Positions 1 to 6,410 of a stretch of 11,700 nucleotides of DNA are shown here, in pieces. Under the pieces are notes generated by a model. That model did no database searches. It was given only the letters and a program-made list of their open reading frames with translations, and was not told the DNA's origin. Location: NCBI GenBank assembly GCA_035707965.1, contig DASSTJ010000024.1, positions 1 through 11,700 of the forward strand. The letters are read 5' to 3'. A program made the translations under genes and the position numbers. Numbering within the stretch: position 1 is the first letter of the stretch; every line of letters begins with the position of its first letter. This stretch comes from DASSTJ01 sp035707965. Its GTDB lineage: Bacteria > Actinomycetota > Actinomycetes > Actinomycetales > Angustibacteraceae.

Positions 1-813
1 GGCCTCGTCGTCCGACAGCGCCGCGTACCGGTGGAAGTACGACTCCGGGTCGGCGAAGGCCGTCTGCCGCAGCCGCAGGAACCGGTCGACGTACCACTGC
101 CGCACGTCGGCGGTCTTCGCGTCGACGTAGACCGAGAAGTCGAAGAAGTCGCTCACCGCCAGCCCCGAACGGCCGTTCGCGTCGACCCGGGGCGGCTGCA
201 GCACGTTGAGCCCCTCGACGATCAGCACGTTCGGACGACGGACCTCGACGACCTCGCCGGGCACGATGTCGTAGGTCAGGTGCGAGTAGACCGGTGCGGT
301 GACGACGTCCTGCCCTGACTTCACCGCCGCCACGAACCGCAGCAGCGCCCGCCGGTCGTAGGACTCCGGGAAACCCTTGCGGTGCAGCGCTCCCCGACGC
401 TCCAGCTCGGCGTTGGACAGCAGGAAGCCGTCGGTCGTCACCAGGTCCACGGCCGGGGTGTCCGGCCAGTGCGACAGCAGCTCGCGCAGGATGCGCGCCG
501 TCGTCGACTTGCCTACCGCCACCGATCCCGCTACGCCGATCACGAACGGCACGCGGTCGGGCTTCTCGCCGAGGAAGTCGGTGGTCACGCGGTGCAGTCG
601 CCCGGTACCACGGACGTAGAGCGTGAGCAGCCGCGACAGCGGCAGGTAGACCTGCTCGACCTCCTGCAGGTCGATCCGGTCGCCCAGGCCCCGCAGCTGC
701 GTGAGATCGCGCTCGTCGAGCGTCATCGGGGTCTGCTCGCGCAGGCGCGCCCACGCGGCTCGGTCGAGCTCGACGTAGGGCGATGGCAGGCTCGCGCCGT
801 TGCCGGGGGGCAC
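1..813 (-). CDS. coaA: Type I pantothenate kinase CoaA, 3' end beyond the window
   Basis: CoaA phosphorylates pantothenate with ATP, the first and regulated step of cytosolic CoA synthesis. The reverse strand reads 271 codons without a stop to the window edge. The P-loop GSVAVGKS is at about residues 96-103. It is followed by LVTTDGFL, RKGFPESYDRRAL, the PVYSHLTYDIVPG segment, LIVEGLNVLQ and DFFDFSVYVDA, all typical of the bacterial type I (PRK-like) family. As the family is usually about 310 residues, roughly 40 C-terminal residues are missing here. I chose the GTG at 813 because it gives an N-terminus close to the mycobacterial length before the SPYVEL segment, and a TAACCT hexamer sits 8 nt upstream with no Shine-Dalgarno. 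An in-frame ATG at 840 and a TTG at 822 are alternatives. The gene diverges from glmS. Identity is very secure; the exact start is not. Confidence 0.95.
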   Translation of the reverse strand, partial: MPPGNGASLPSPYVELDRAAWARLREQTPMTLDERDLTQLRGLGDRIDLQEVEQVYLPLSRLLTLYVRGTGRLHRVTTDFLGEKPDRVPFVIGVAGSVAVGKSTTARILRELLSHWPDTPAVDLVTTDGFLLSNAELERRGALHRKGFPESYDRRALLRFVAAVKSGQDVVTAPVYSHLTYDIVPGEVVEVRRPNVLIVEGLNVLQPPRVDANGRSGLAVSDFFDFSVYVDAKTADVRQWYVDRFLRLRQTAFADPESYFHRYAALSDDEA

Positions 814-821
814 GGGCCGCA

Positions 822-831
822 AGGTTACCCT
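822..831. promoter_or_regulatory. Overlapping divergent -10 elements for coaA and glmS
   Basis: On the plus strand TACCCT (826-831) is followed by 7 nt and then the glmS ATG. On the minus strand TAACCT (827-822) is followed by 8 nt and then the coaA GTG. Both fit the actinobacterial TAnnnT -10 consensus, and the two hexamers overlap. The spacing would place both transcription starts at or next to the start codons, so both mRNAs would be leaderless. No convincing -35 hexamer is visible at 17-18 bp for either direction. This is inferred from sequence alone. Confidence 0.5.
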
Positions 832-838
832 TGAGCCC

Positions 839-2728
839 ATGTGCGGAATCGTGGGGTACGCCGGTGACCCGGGTGGCGCTGACGCGCTCGAGGTGACGCT
901 CGAAGGCTTGCGACGGATGGAGTACCGCGGCTACGACTCGGCCGGGATCGTCGTCCAGTACGTTGATGAGACGGTCGAGGGCGGTTCCGAGAAGCATGGC
1001 GCCCTCGCGTGGCGCAAGAAGGCGGGCAAGCTCGCGAACCTCGTCGAGCTGCTGGACGCCGAGCCGCTGCCGCCGAGCGTCACCGGCGTCGGCCACACGC
1101 GCTGGGCCACCCACGGCCCGCCCACGGACGCCAACGCTCACCCCCAGCTGAGCAGCGACGACCGCCTGGCCCTCGTGCACAACGGCATCATCGAGAACTT
1201 CGCCGTGCTGCGGGAGGAGCTGGAGAAGGCCGGCGTCGAGTTCCGGTCCGAGACCGACACCGAGGTCGCGGCTCACCTGGTCGCGCGCGCGTTCGACCGC
1301 CTCGGCGACCTCACGGAGGCCATGCGCGAGGTCTGCAACCGGCTCGAGGGCGCGTTCACGCTGCTCGCCGTGCACGCCGACGTGCCGGGCACCGTCGTCG
1401 GTGCCCGCCGCAACTCGCCGCTGGTGGTCGGCAAGGGCCAGGGCGCCAACTACCTGGGCTCCGACGTCGCCGCCTTCATCGAGCACACGCGCGACGCCGT
1501 CGAGCTGGGCCAGGACCAGATCGCCACGATCACCTCGAGCACCATCGAGGTGATCGACTTCGCCGGCCAGCCCGCCCAGACGAAGGAGTACCACGTCGAC
1601 TGGGATGCGTCAGCCGCCGAGAAGGGCGGCTACGCCACCTTCATGCAGAAGGAGATCGACGAGCAGCCCCGCGCCGTCGCCGACACCCTGCTCGGCCGCA
1701 CCGACTCCCAGGGTCACCTCGTGCTCGACGAGCTGCGCATCCCCGAGTCGGTGCTGCGCTCGGTCGACAAGATCGTCGTGATCGCCTGCGGCACGGCCTC
1801 CTACGCCGGCCAGGTGGCCAAGTACGCGATCGAGCACTGGTGCCGCGTGCCCACCGAGGTCGAGCTGGCCAGTGAGTTCCGCTACCGCGACCCGGTCGTG
1901 AACTCCAAGACGCTGGTCATCGCCATCTCGCAGTCCGGCGAGACCATGGACACGCTGATGGCGGTGCGCCACGCCCAGGAGCAGGGCGCCAAGGTGCTCG
2001 CCATCTGCAACACCCACGGCTCGACGATCCCGCGCGAGGCCGACGCAGTCGTCTACACGCACGCCGGTCCGGAGGTCGCCGTCGCGTCGACCAAGGCGTT
2101 CCTGGCGCAGATCACGGCCTGCTACCTGGTCGGTCTGTACCTGGCCCAGCTGCGAGGCAACAAGTTCGCGGACGAGGTGCGAGGCATCCTCGCGCAGCTC
2201 GCCGACGTCCCCGCGCAGATCCAGCAGGTGCTGGACGCGATGGGGCCGGTGCGGTCCCTGGCCCAGGAGATGTGCGAGCAGCGCGTCGTCCTCTTCCTCG
2301 GGCGGCACGTCGGGTTCCCGGTGGCCCTCGAGGGCGCGCTCAAGCTGAAGGAGCTCGCTTACATCCACGCCGAGGGCTTCGCGGCCGGCGAGCTCAAGCA
2401 CGGGCCGATCGCCCTCATCGAGGAGGGCTTGCCGGTCTTCGTCATCGCGCCGAGCCCCCGGACCCGCGACTCCGTGCACGGCAAGGTCGTCTCCAACATC
2501 CAGGAGATCCGCGCTCGCGGTGCCCGCACCATCGTCATCGCCGAGGAGGGCGACGACGACGTGGTCCCGTTCGCCGACACGCTGATCCGGGTGCCGCGCA
2601 CGCCCACGCTGCTGGCGCCGCTCGTCACGACCGTGCCGCTGCAGGTCTTCGCGTGCGAGCTCGCGCTGGCGATGGGCCACGACATCGATCAGCCGCGCAA
2701 CCTCGCGAAGTCCGTCACGGTCGAGTGA
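839..2728 (+). CDS. glmS: Glutamine-fructose-6-phosphate aminotransferase (isomerizing) GlmS
   Basis: GlmS converts fructose-6-phosphate and glutamine into glucosamine-6-phosphate and glutamate in the cytosol. This is the entry to UDP-GlcNAc and peptidoglycan. The 629-residue product begins MCGIVGYAG, and Cys2 becomes the N-terminal nucleophile after Met removal. That fixes the start at 839 rather than the in-frame ATG at 800. The glutaminase domain covers about residues 2-230, with YRGYDSAGI at 29-37, HTRWATHG at 86-93 and an NGIIENF segment. Two SIS sugar-isomerase domains follow, with SQSGE at 364-368, an EVAVASTKAF segment and AGELKHGP around E518. The C-terminal tail ends NLAKSVTVE, carrying the conserved lysine at 624. 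No Shine-Dalgarno precedes the ATG, but a TACCCT hexamer 7 nt upstream suggests a leaderless mRNA. No glmS ribozyme-like leader is possible, because only about 25 bp separate it from coaA. Confidence 0.98.
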   Translation: MCGIVGYAGDPGGADALEVTLEGLRRMEYRGYDSAGIVVQYVDETVEGGSEKHGALAWRKKAGKLANLVELLDAEPLPPSVTGVGHTRWATHGPPTDANAHPQLSSDDRLALVHNGIIENFAVLREELEKAGVEFRSETDTEVAAHLVARAFDRLGDLTEAMREVCNRLEGAFTLLAVHADVPGTVVGARRNSPLVVGKGQGANYLGSDVAAFIEHTRDAVELGQDQIATITSSTIEVIDFAGQPAQTKEYHVDWDASAAEKGGYATFMQKEIDEQPRAVADTLLGRTDSQGHLVLDELRIPESVLRSVDKIVVIACGTASYAGQVAKYAIEHWCRVPTEVELASEFRYRDPVVNSKTLVIAISQSGETMDTLMAVRHAQEQGAKVLAICNTHGSTIPREADAVVYTHAGPEVAVASTKAFLAQITACYLVGLYLAQLRGNKFADEVRGILAQLADVPAQIQQVLDAMGPVRSLAQEMCEQRVVLFLGRHVGFPVALEGALKLKELAYIHAEGFAAGELKHGPIALIEEGLPVFVIAPSPRTRDSVHGKVVSNIQEIRARGARTIVIAEEGDDDVVPFADTLIRVPRTPTLLAPLVTTVPLQVFACELALAMGHDIDQPRNLAKSVTVE

Positions 2729-2759
2729 CCGGGCCGGGCGGACGTCGGCGGGCCGGCTC

Positions 2760-3110
2760 GTGATCGTCGGGGTCGGGATCGACGTGGTCGACGTCGCGCG
2801 TTTTGGCGAGACGCTCGAGCGCACGCCCCGGCTTCTGGACCGGCTGTTCACGGACGACGAGCGCGACCTGCCGCTCGCCAGCCTGGCTGCGCGCTTCGCG
2901 GCCAAGGAGGCGTTGGCGAAGGCCCTCGGCGCGCCGGTCGGACTGCACTGGCGCGACGCGAGCGTGCGCAAGACGGACGGCGGGCGACCGGTGCTCGAGA
3001 CGACCGGGACCGTTGCGGCGCGGGCCGATGAGCTGGGCGTCACGCACCTGCACGTCTCGCTCTCGCACGACGCGGGCATCGCCAGCGCGGTGGTGGTCGC
3101 GGAGGCCTGA
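2760..3110 (+). CDS. acpS: Holo-[acyl-carrier-protein] synthase AcpS
   Basis: AcpS transfers the 4'-phosphopantetheine arm of CoA to the active-site serine of acyl carrier protein, activating fatty acid synthesis. The 116-residue product has the usual short length of the trimeric AcpS family. It opens MIVGVGIDVVD with the Mg-binding Asp at residue 8. The second family signature, ARFAAKEALAKALG, contains K49 and E50. The C-terminal SLSHD segment is also typical. The start is a GTG 31 bp after the glmS stop, with only a weak GC-rich Shine-Dalgarno candidate. No TAnnnT hexamer is seen in the gap, so it is probably co-transcribed with glmS. The stop codon falls one base before the first copy of a structured repeat. 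The nearby coaA makes the pathway feeding its substrate CoA, a sensible functional link but an inferred one. Confidence 0.95.
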   Translation: MIVGVGIDVVDVARFGETLERTPRLLDRLFTDDERDLPLASLAARFAAKEALAKALGAPVGLHWRDASVRKTDGGRPVLETTGTVAARADELGVTHLHVSLSHDAGIASAVVVAEA

Positions 3111-3111
3111 C

Positions 3112-3175
3112 TGCTGAGTGATGCGGTCTCGGGCGACACGCGGGCGTGTCTTGCCACAGCGCATCACTGAGCGAG
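3112..3175. repeat. Structured palindromic repeat, copy 1
   Basis: This 64-bp unit recurs 75 bp downstream with two mismatches. It is built as nested inverted arms. The outer arms are AGTGATGCG (3117-3125) and CGCATCACT (3160-3168). Symmetrical 9-nt internal loops follow, and the inner hairpin is GACACGC-GG-GCGTGTC (3135-3150). Beyond a single G-G mismatch, GCT (3113-3115) pairs with AGC (3170-3172). Farther out, GGCCT (3104-3108), which overlaps the acpS stop codon, can pair with AGGCC (3176-3180). There is no T-tract, so it is not a classical intrinsic terminator. The position between convergent genes suits a transcript-end or REP-like element. The repeat and its symmetry are seen directly; the function is unknown. 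Confidence 0.9.
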
Positions 3176-3186
3176 AGGCCCCCCGG

Positions 3187-3250
3187 TGCTGGGTGATGCG
3201 GTCTCGGGTGACACGCGGGCGTGTCTTGCCACAGCGCATCACTGAGCGAG
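3187..3250. repeat. Structured palindromic repeat, copy 2
   Basis: This is the second copy of the unit, in the same orientation. The inner hairpin GACACGC-GG-GCGTGTC is at 3210-3225 and the outer arms are at 3193-3200 and 3235-3242. The two differences from copy 1 spare the structure. A-to-G at 3192 changes an A-U pair to G-U in RNA, and C-to-T at 3209 lies in an unpaired internal loop. Copy 2 is further enclosed by a perfect 9-bp inverted repeat, AGGCCCCCC (3176-3184) and GGGGGGCCT (3250-3258), so the full hairpin would span about 83 nt. The stop codon and last residues of the convergent aldehyde dehydrogenase gene lie inside its right part. Confidence 0.9.
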
Positions 3251-4684
3251 GGGGGCCTGCCCCAGGTGCACGACCTTGGTCACCGTCAGCTCGTCGAGCA
3301 GCTCGGGCCCGTAGCCGAAGCCGTCGCCGCTCGCGCCACGCGGCTGAGCCGCCCCGCCGGGGGCACCGCCGAACACGGCGTTCACCTTCACGGTGCCCAC
3401 GGGCAGCTCGCGCCACGCGCGCTGAGCGTTCGCCATGGACGGCGTGAGCACCGTGGCGGCCAGCCCGTACGGCGAGTCGCACGCCAGCTCGAGCGCCTCG
3501 CCGAACGAGCCGACCGTCATGACCGGCACCACCGGGCCAAAGGTCTCGTCGCGCATCACCGACATGTCCGGCGTCACGCCGGTCAGCACCGTGGCCGGGT
3601 AGTAGGCGCCCGGCCCCTCCGGCACGCTGCCGCCGACGACTGCTCTCGCCCCGGACTCGAGTGCCTGGTGCACCTGCTGGTGCACCGCCGTACGCATGCG
3701 CTCGTCGACCATCGGGCCGAGCTGCGTCGCCTTCGCCTCGCGCACCAGCGCCTCGACGAACGCGTCCGCGACGTGCTCGTGCACGTACACCCGCTCGACC
3801 GCGGTGCAGAGCTGACCCGAGTTGATGAAGCCGCCCAGCGCCGCCTGCTGCGCGGCCCAGACCGGGTCGACCCCGGCGTCCACGATCATCGGGTCCTTGC
3901 CGCCGTTCTCCAGCAACGCCTTCGCGCCAGTCTGGGCCACCGCGGCTGCGATCGCCCGCCCGGCCGCGGTGGACCCGACGTGGCACACCACGTCGACGTC
4001 GTCGTGGCCGGACAGTGCCGCGCCCGTCTCGGCGTCGCCGTGCACCAGCGTGAGCACGCCTTCGGGCAGCTCGTCGAGGAAGGTCTGCGCCAGCCGCTCA
4101 CCCGTCAACGGCGTGCGCTCGGACGGTTTGAACACCACCGTGTTGCCCGTCACCAGCGCGGCGGCCAGCAGCCCGGCGGGCACCGCGACCGGGTCGTTCC
4201 ACGGCGTGCAGACGGCCACCACACCGCGCGCCTGAGGGACCATCAGGTCGACCGCGTCCCAACCGCCCTGCAGCGAGCGCCCGCGGTGCAAGGGCCCCAG
4301 CTCGGCGTACTGCTCCATGGTCGACGCCCCGGCGTCCACCCCACCGCGCGCCAGGTCAGCCGGCCGGCCCATCTCGGACGTCGTCAACGCGGTGAGCTCG
4401 TCCGCGCAGTCCCGCACGCGCTGGGCTGCGGCCCGGACGACGGCCGCCCGCTCGGCCGGTGAGGTCCGCTGCCAGGTGGGGGACGTCGTCCGGGCGAGTC
4501 GTACGGCCTCGTCGACCTCGGCGTCGGTGGCGGGAACCATGGTGCAGGTGGCCGTGCCGGTCGCCGGGTCGCGCACGACGACCTGACGCTGCCCGGCCCC
4601 GTCCCGCCAGCCGCCGACGTGGTGCCGCGTCTGGCGGGTCACCCGCAGCTCGGTCGTGGACGTGCGGTCGACGGTCTGCGTCAT
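3239..4684 (-). CDS. NAD(P)-dependent aldehyde dehydrogenase family protein
   Basis: This is a 481-residue member of the aldehyde dehydrogenase superfamily, which oxidises aldehydes to carboxylates with NAD(P)+ in the cytosol. Visible active-site parts are the PWN segment with catalytic Asn163, cofactor-binding Lys186 in FKPSERTP, GSTAAG at 237-242, and the general base Glu259. The nucleophile is Cys293 in SGQLCTAVERVYV, and the ETFGPVVPV segment follows. The Glu motif reads LENGGKDP rather than the commoner LELGGK. The substrate cannot be told from sequence. The start is an ATG with a strong GAGGAGAG Shine-Dalgarno (4698-4691, minus strand). The gene lies antisense between acpS and nnr, which are usually neighbours in actinobacteria, so it may be a lineage-specific insertion. 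Its stop codon lies inside repeat copy 2. Regulation may involve the repeats just upstream at 4702-4749. Confidence 0.93.
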   Translation of the reverse strand: MTQTVDRTSTTELRVTRQTRHHVGGWRDGAGQRQVVVRDPATGTATCTMVPATDAEVDEAVRLARTTSPTWQRTSPAERAAVVRAAAQRVRDCADELTALTTSEMGRPADLARGGVDAGASTMEQYAELGPLHRGRSLQGGWDAVDLMVPQARGVVAVCTPWNDPVAVPAGLLAAALVTGNTVVFKPSERTPLTGERLAQTFLDELPEGVLTLVHGDAETGAALSGHDDVDVVCHVGSTAAGRAIAAAVAQTGAKALLENGGKDPMIVDAGVDPVWAAQQAALGGFINSGQLCTAVERVYVHEHVADAFVEALVREAKATQLGPMVDERMRTAVHQQVHQALESGARAVVGGSVPEGPGAYYPATVLTGVTPDMSVMRDETFGPVVPVMTVGSFGEALELACDSPYGLAATVLTPSMANAQRAWRELPVGTVKVNAVFGGAPGGAAQPRGASGDGFGYGPELLDELTVTKVVHLGQAPLAQ

Positions 4685-4690
4685 CCGGTT

Positions 4691-4698
4691 CTCTCCTC
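4691..4698 (-). promoter_or_regulatory. Strong ribosome binding site of the aldehyde dehydrogenase gene
   Basis: The minus strand reads GAGGAGAG, then 6 nt, then the ATG at 4684. This clear Shine-Dalgarno sets the start codon and contrasts with the leaderless-looking starts of several neighbours. It implies an untranslated leader for this mRNA. No TAnnnT -10 is evident in the leader, so its promoter is not located. Confidence 0.75.
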
Positions 4699-4701
4699 GA
4701 G

Positions 4702-4749
4702 CAGTGTGCGCGGCTGAGCACTGGGTCTGACCAGTGGGCGTGGCTGAGC
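4702..4749. repeat. 18-bp direct repeat, two copies 30 bp apart
   Basis: CAGTGTGCGCGGCTGAGC (4702-4719) recurs as CAGTGGGCGTGGCTGAGC (4732-4749), with 16 of 18 bases identical. The 30-bp period is close to three helical turns. The pair lies in the 131-bp gap between the divergent aldehyde dehydrogenase and nnr genes, upstream of the former's Shine-Dalgarno. That is where a regulator binding site would be expected. The repeat is seen directly; an operator role is inferred. Confidence 0.6.
4719..4736. promoter_or_regulatory. Inverted repeat, candidate operator
   Basis: CACTGG, a 6-nt spacer, then CCAGTG forms a perfect 6-bp dyad at 4719-4724 and 4731-4736. It lies across the junction of the two 18-bp direct repeats. 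Such dyads are common for dimeric repressors, but no regulator gene is in the window and no family consensus is recognised. A hairpin in the aldehyde dehydrogenase mRNA leader is an alternative reading. Confidence 0.4.
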
Positions 4750-4803
4750 GGGCCGCTGCTGCGACTCGCAGGTCGTCTACCCGCGGACGGGTCGGTGATG
4801 CCT

Positions 4804-4809
4804 TACGTT
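4804..4809 (+). promoter_or_regulatory. Putative -10 element of nnr, leaderless start
   Basis: TACGTT fits TAnnnT and is followed by 6 nt and then the ATG at 4816, which has no properly spaced Shine-Dalgarno. This supports a promoter directly upstream of nnr and a leaderless transcript, and favours the ATG at 4816 over the ATG at 4798. No -35 consensus was found at the normal distance. Confidence 0.45.
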
Positions 4810-4815
4810 CGGTGG

Positions 4816-6363
4816 ATGCACCGCTCGCCGGACCCTCGCTGGACCGTCACCGCCTCCGTGGTCGCGGACGTGCGCGCCGCCGAGGAGCAGGTGATGGCCC
4901 AGCTGCCCACCGGGGCGCTCATGCAGCGCGCGGCCGCTGGCCTGGCCGCCGAGGTGGTCGAGGTGCTCGAGACGACGACGGGTGGTGTCTACGGACGCGA
5001 GGTCGTGCTGCTCGTCGGACCTGGCAACAACGGCGGCGACGCCCTGTGGGCGGGCGCTCGGCTGGCGGCGCGCGGTGCTCGCGTCCAGGCGCTCCTGGCC
5101 GCCTCGACGGCACACTCCGAAGGGCTCGCGGCGCTGAGGGCAGCCGGTGGCCGGTCACGGCACGTGCCGGACGGCGACGCCGCGGACGAGCTGTGGACGG
5201 CGCACCTCGTCGTCGACGGCTTGCTCGGCATCGGGGGAAGGCCAGGTCTGCGAGGTGCCGCGGCCGAGCTGGGGGAGCGGGCGAGCAGCCTGCCGTCCGA
5301 CGTGCCCGTCGTCGCGGTCGACCTGCCCAGCGGCGTCGACCCCGACACCGGAGAGACACCCGGCCCGCACGTACGCGCCACCCACACCGTGACCTTCGGC
5401 GTGCTCAAGCCGTGCCTGCTGCTGCCGCCGGGTCGCGTGGCTGCCGGGGAGGTGCGGCTGGTCGACATCGGGCTGCCGTCGACGGACCCGGCCGTGATGA
5501 CGACCGGGTCGGCCGGCCTCGCTGCTCGCTGGCCGGTGCCCGGGTCGGACGACGACAAGTACTCGCGCGGGGTCGTCGGGGTGGTCGCCGGTGGCCCCAC
5601 GTACACCGGTGCGGCGGTGCTCTGCAGCGGGGCCGCGGTGCGCACCGGCGCCGGGATGGTCCGCTACGTCGGCCCCGACGAGCCGACCGATCTGGTGCGT
5701 GCCCGCTGGCCGGAGGTGGTGCCCGGCGAGGGACGCGTGCAGGCGTGGGTGCTGGGTCCGGGGCTCGACCCCGAGCACGACGTCGGCCAGCGGGCGGCGG
5801 TGCAGCGGGCGCTCGCGAGCGACCTGCCCTGCGTCGTCGACGCGGGGGCCCTCACCCTGCTCCCAGAGCGCCGCGACGCGCCGACGCTCCTGACGCCGCA
5901 CGCCGGCGAGCTCGCGCGGCTGCTGAGCGACGGGGACGACAAGGTCGAGCGCGGGGACGTCGAGGCGTCCCCCCTGCGCCACGCCCGCCGTGCGGCCGAG
6001 CTGACCGGCGCCACCGTGCTCCTCAAGGGGTCGACGACGCTGGTCGTCGACGCGGACCGCATCGTGCGAGCGCAGGACGACGGCCCCCACTGGCTGGCCA
6101 CCGCCGGTTCCGGCGACGTGCTGGCCGGCGTCCTCGGCACGCTGCTGGCCGCCGGGCTGCCGACGCACGTGGCGGGCGAGGTGGGCGTGGCCGTGCACGG
6201 GATCGCGGGGGCCATCGCCTCGTCCGGCGGCCCGGCGAGTGCCGGGTCCGTCCTCGAGGCGCTGCCGGCCGCCGTGACCACGCTGCTGACCGGCGCTCGC
6301 CGTGCCGGGCGAGGCGCACCCATCGGCGTTCGCGGCCACCGGCTGCGAGAATGGCACGCGTGA
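4816..6363 (+). CDS. nnr: Bifunctional NAD(P)H-hydrate epimerase / ADP-dependent NAD(P)H-hydrate dehydratase
   Basis: This is a metabolite-repair enzyme. The epimerase half interconverts R- and S-NAD(P)HX, and the dehydratase half uses ADP to turn S-NAD(P)HX back into NAD(P)H. The 515-residue product is the usual bacterial fusion. The N-terminal YjeF-N domain (about 10-225) has GALMQRAAAG at 33-42, the nucleotide loop GPGNNGGD at 68-75 and a VAVDLPSGVDPDTGE segment. The C-terminal ribokinase-like domain (about 240-500) has KYSRG at 248-252, VLGPGLD, VVDAGALTLLP, LTPHAGEL, LLKGSTT and AGSGD with the expected catalytic Asp434. The family more often has AGTGD, so the Thr-to-Ser change is conservative. 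The ATG at 4816 is chosen on the -10 hexamer; the ATG at 4798 and GTG at 4795 are possible. It stops 47 nt before the preferred alr start. Confidence 0.95.
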   Translation: MHRSPDPRWTVTASVVADVRAAEEQVMAQLPTGALMQRAAAGLAAEVVEVLETTTGGVYGREVVLLVGPGNNGGDALWAGARLAARGARVQALLAASTAHSEGLAALRAAGGRSRHVPDGDAADELWTAHLVVDGLLGIGGRPGLRGAAAELGERASSLPSDVPVVAVDLPSGVDPDTGETPGPHVRATHTVTFGVLKPCLLLPPGRVAAGEVRLVDIGLPSTDPAVMTTGSAGLAARWPVPGSDDDKYSRGVVGVVAGGPTYTGAAVLCSGAAVRTGAGMVRYVGPDEPTDLVRARWPEVVPGEGRVQAWVLGPGLDPEHDVGQRAAVQRALASDLPCVVDAGALTLLPERRDAPTLLTPHAGELARLLSDGDDKVERGDVEASPLRHARRAAELTGATVLLKGSTTLVVDADRIVRAQDDGPHWLATAGSGDVLAGVLGTLLAAGLPTHVAGEVGVAVHGIAGAIASSGGPASAGSVLEALPAAVTTLLTGARRAGRGAPIGVRGHRLREWHA

Positions 6364-6399
6364 GTGTCCCCGTCCGACCTGCGAGCCACACCCGCGCCG

Positions 6400-6405
6400 A
6401 GGAGG
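6400..6405 (+). promoter_or_regulatory. Shine-Dalgarno that decides the alr start
   Basis: A perfect AGGAGG is followed by TGCAG and the GTG at 6411. This picks the GTG over the in-frame ATG at 6351, which would overlap the end of nnr and add 20 residues that do not resemble alanine racemase. Confidence 0.8.
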
Positions 6406-6410
6406 TGCAG

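Noticed and set aside
800..838. ATG at 800 as the glmS start
   Set aside because: The enzyme needs Cys directly after the initiator Met; only the ATG at 839 provides that.
1610..3157. Long minus-strand open frame opposite glmS and acpS
   Set aside because: It is antisense to two securely identified genes, is rich in Arg, Gly and Ala as expected from GC-rich antisense frames, and has no recognisable domain.
3112..3250. CRISPR array or integron attC site
   Set aside because: There are only two units with an 11-nt gap and no series of unique spacers. The arms do not contain the attC R and L box consensus, and no cas or integrase gene is nearby.
3118..3447. Small plus-strand frame that reads through both repeat copies
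   Set aside because: The repeated peptide is a by-product of the in-phase 75-bp repeat. The frame runs antisense into the aldehyde dehydrogenase and has no ribosome binding site.
2715..3986. Minus-strand open frame spanning the repeats and the aldehyde dehydrogenase gene
   Set aside because: It is out of frame with the aldehyde dehydrogenase and contains the repeat twice only because 75 is divisible by three. The composition is low-complexity.
4796..4802. GTGATGC resembling the arm of the hairpin repeat on the far side of the aldehyde dehydrogenase gene
   Set aside because: Only 7 bases match and the similarity does not continue, so it does not support a flanking copy.
4459..4815. Upstream extension of nnr from the ATG at 4459
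   Set aside because: It would overlap the aldehyde dehydrogenase start and adds an Arg/Ser/Pro-rich stretch unlike any epimerase. The family domain begins after 4816.
4734..6410. Extension of the alr frame back to 4734
   Set aside because: The extra residues are antisense-like low complexity across nnr, and a perfect Shine-Dalgarno sets the start at 6411.
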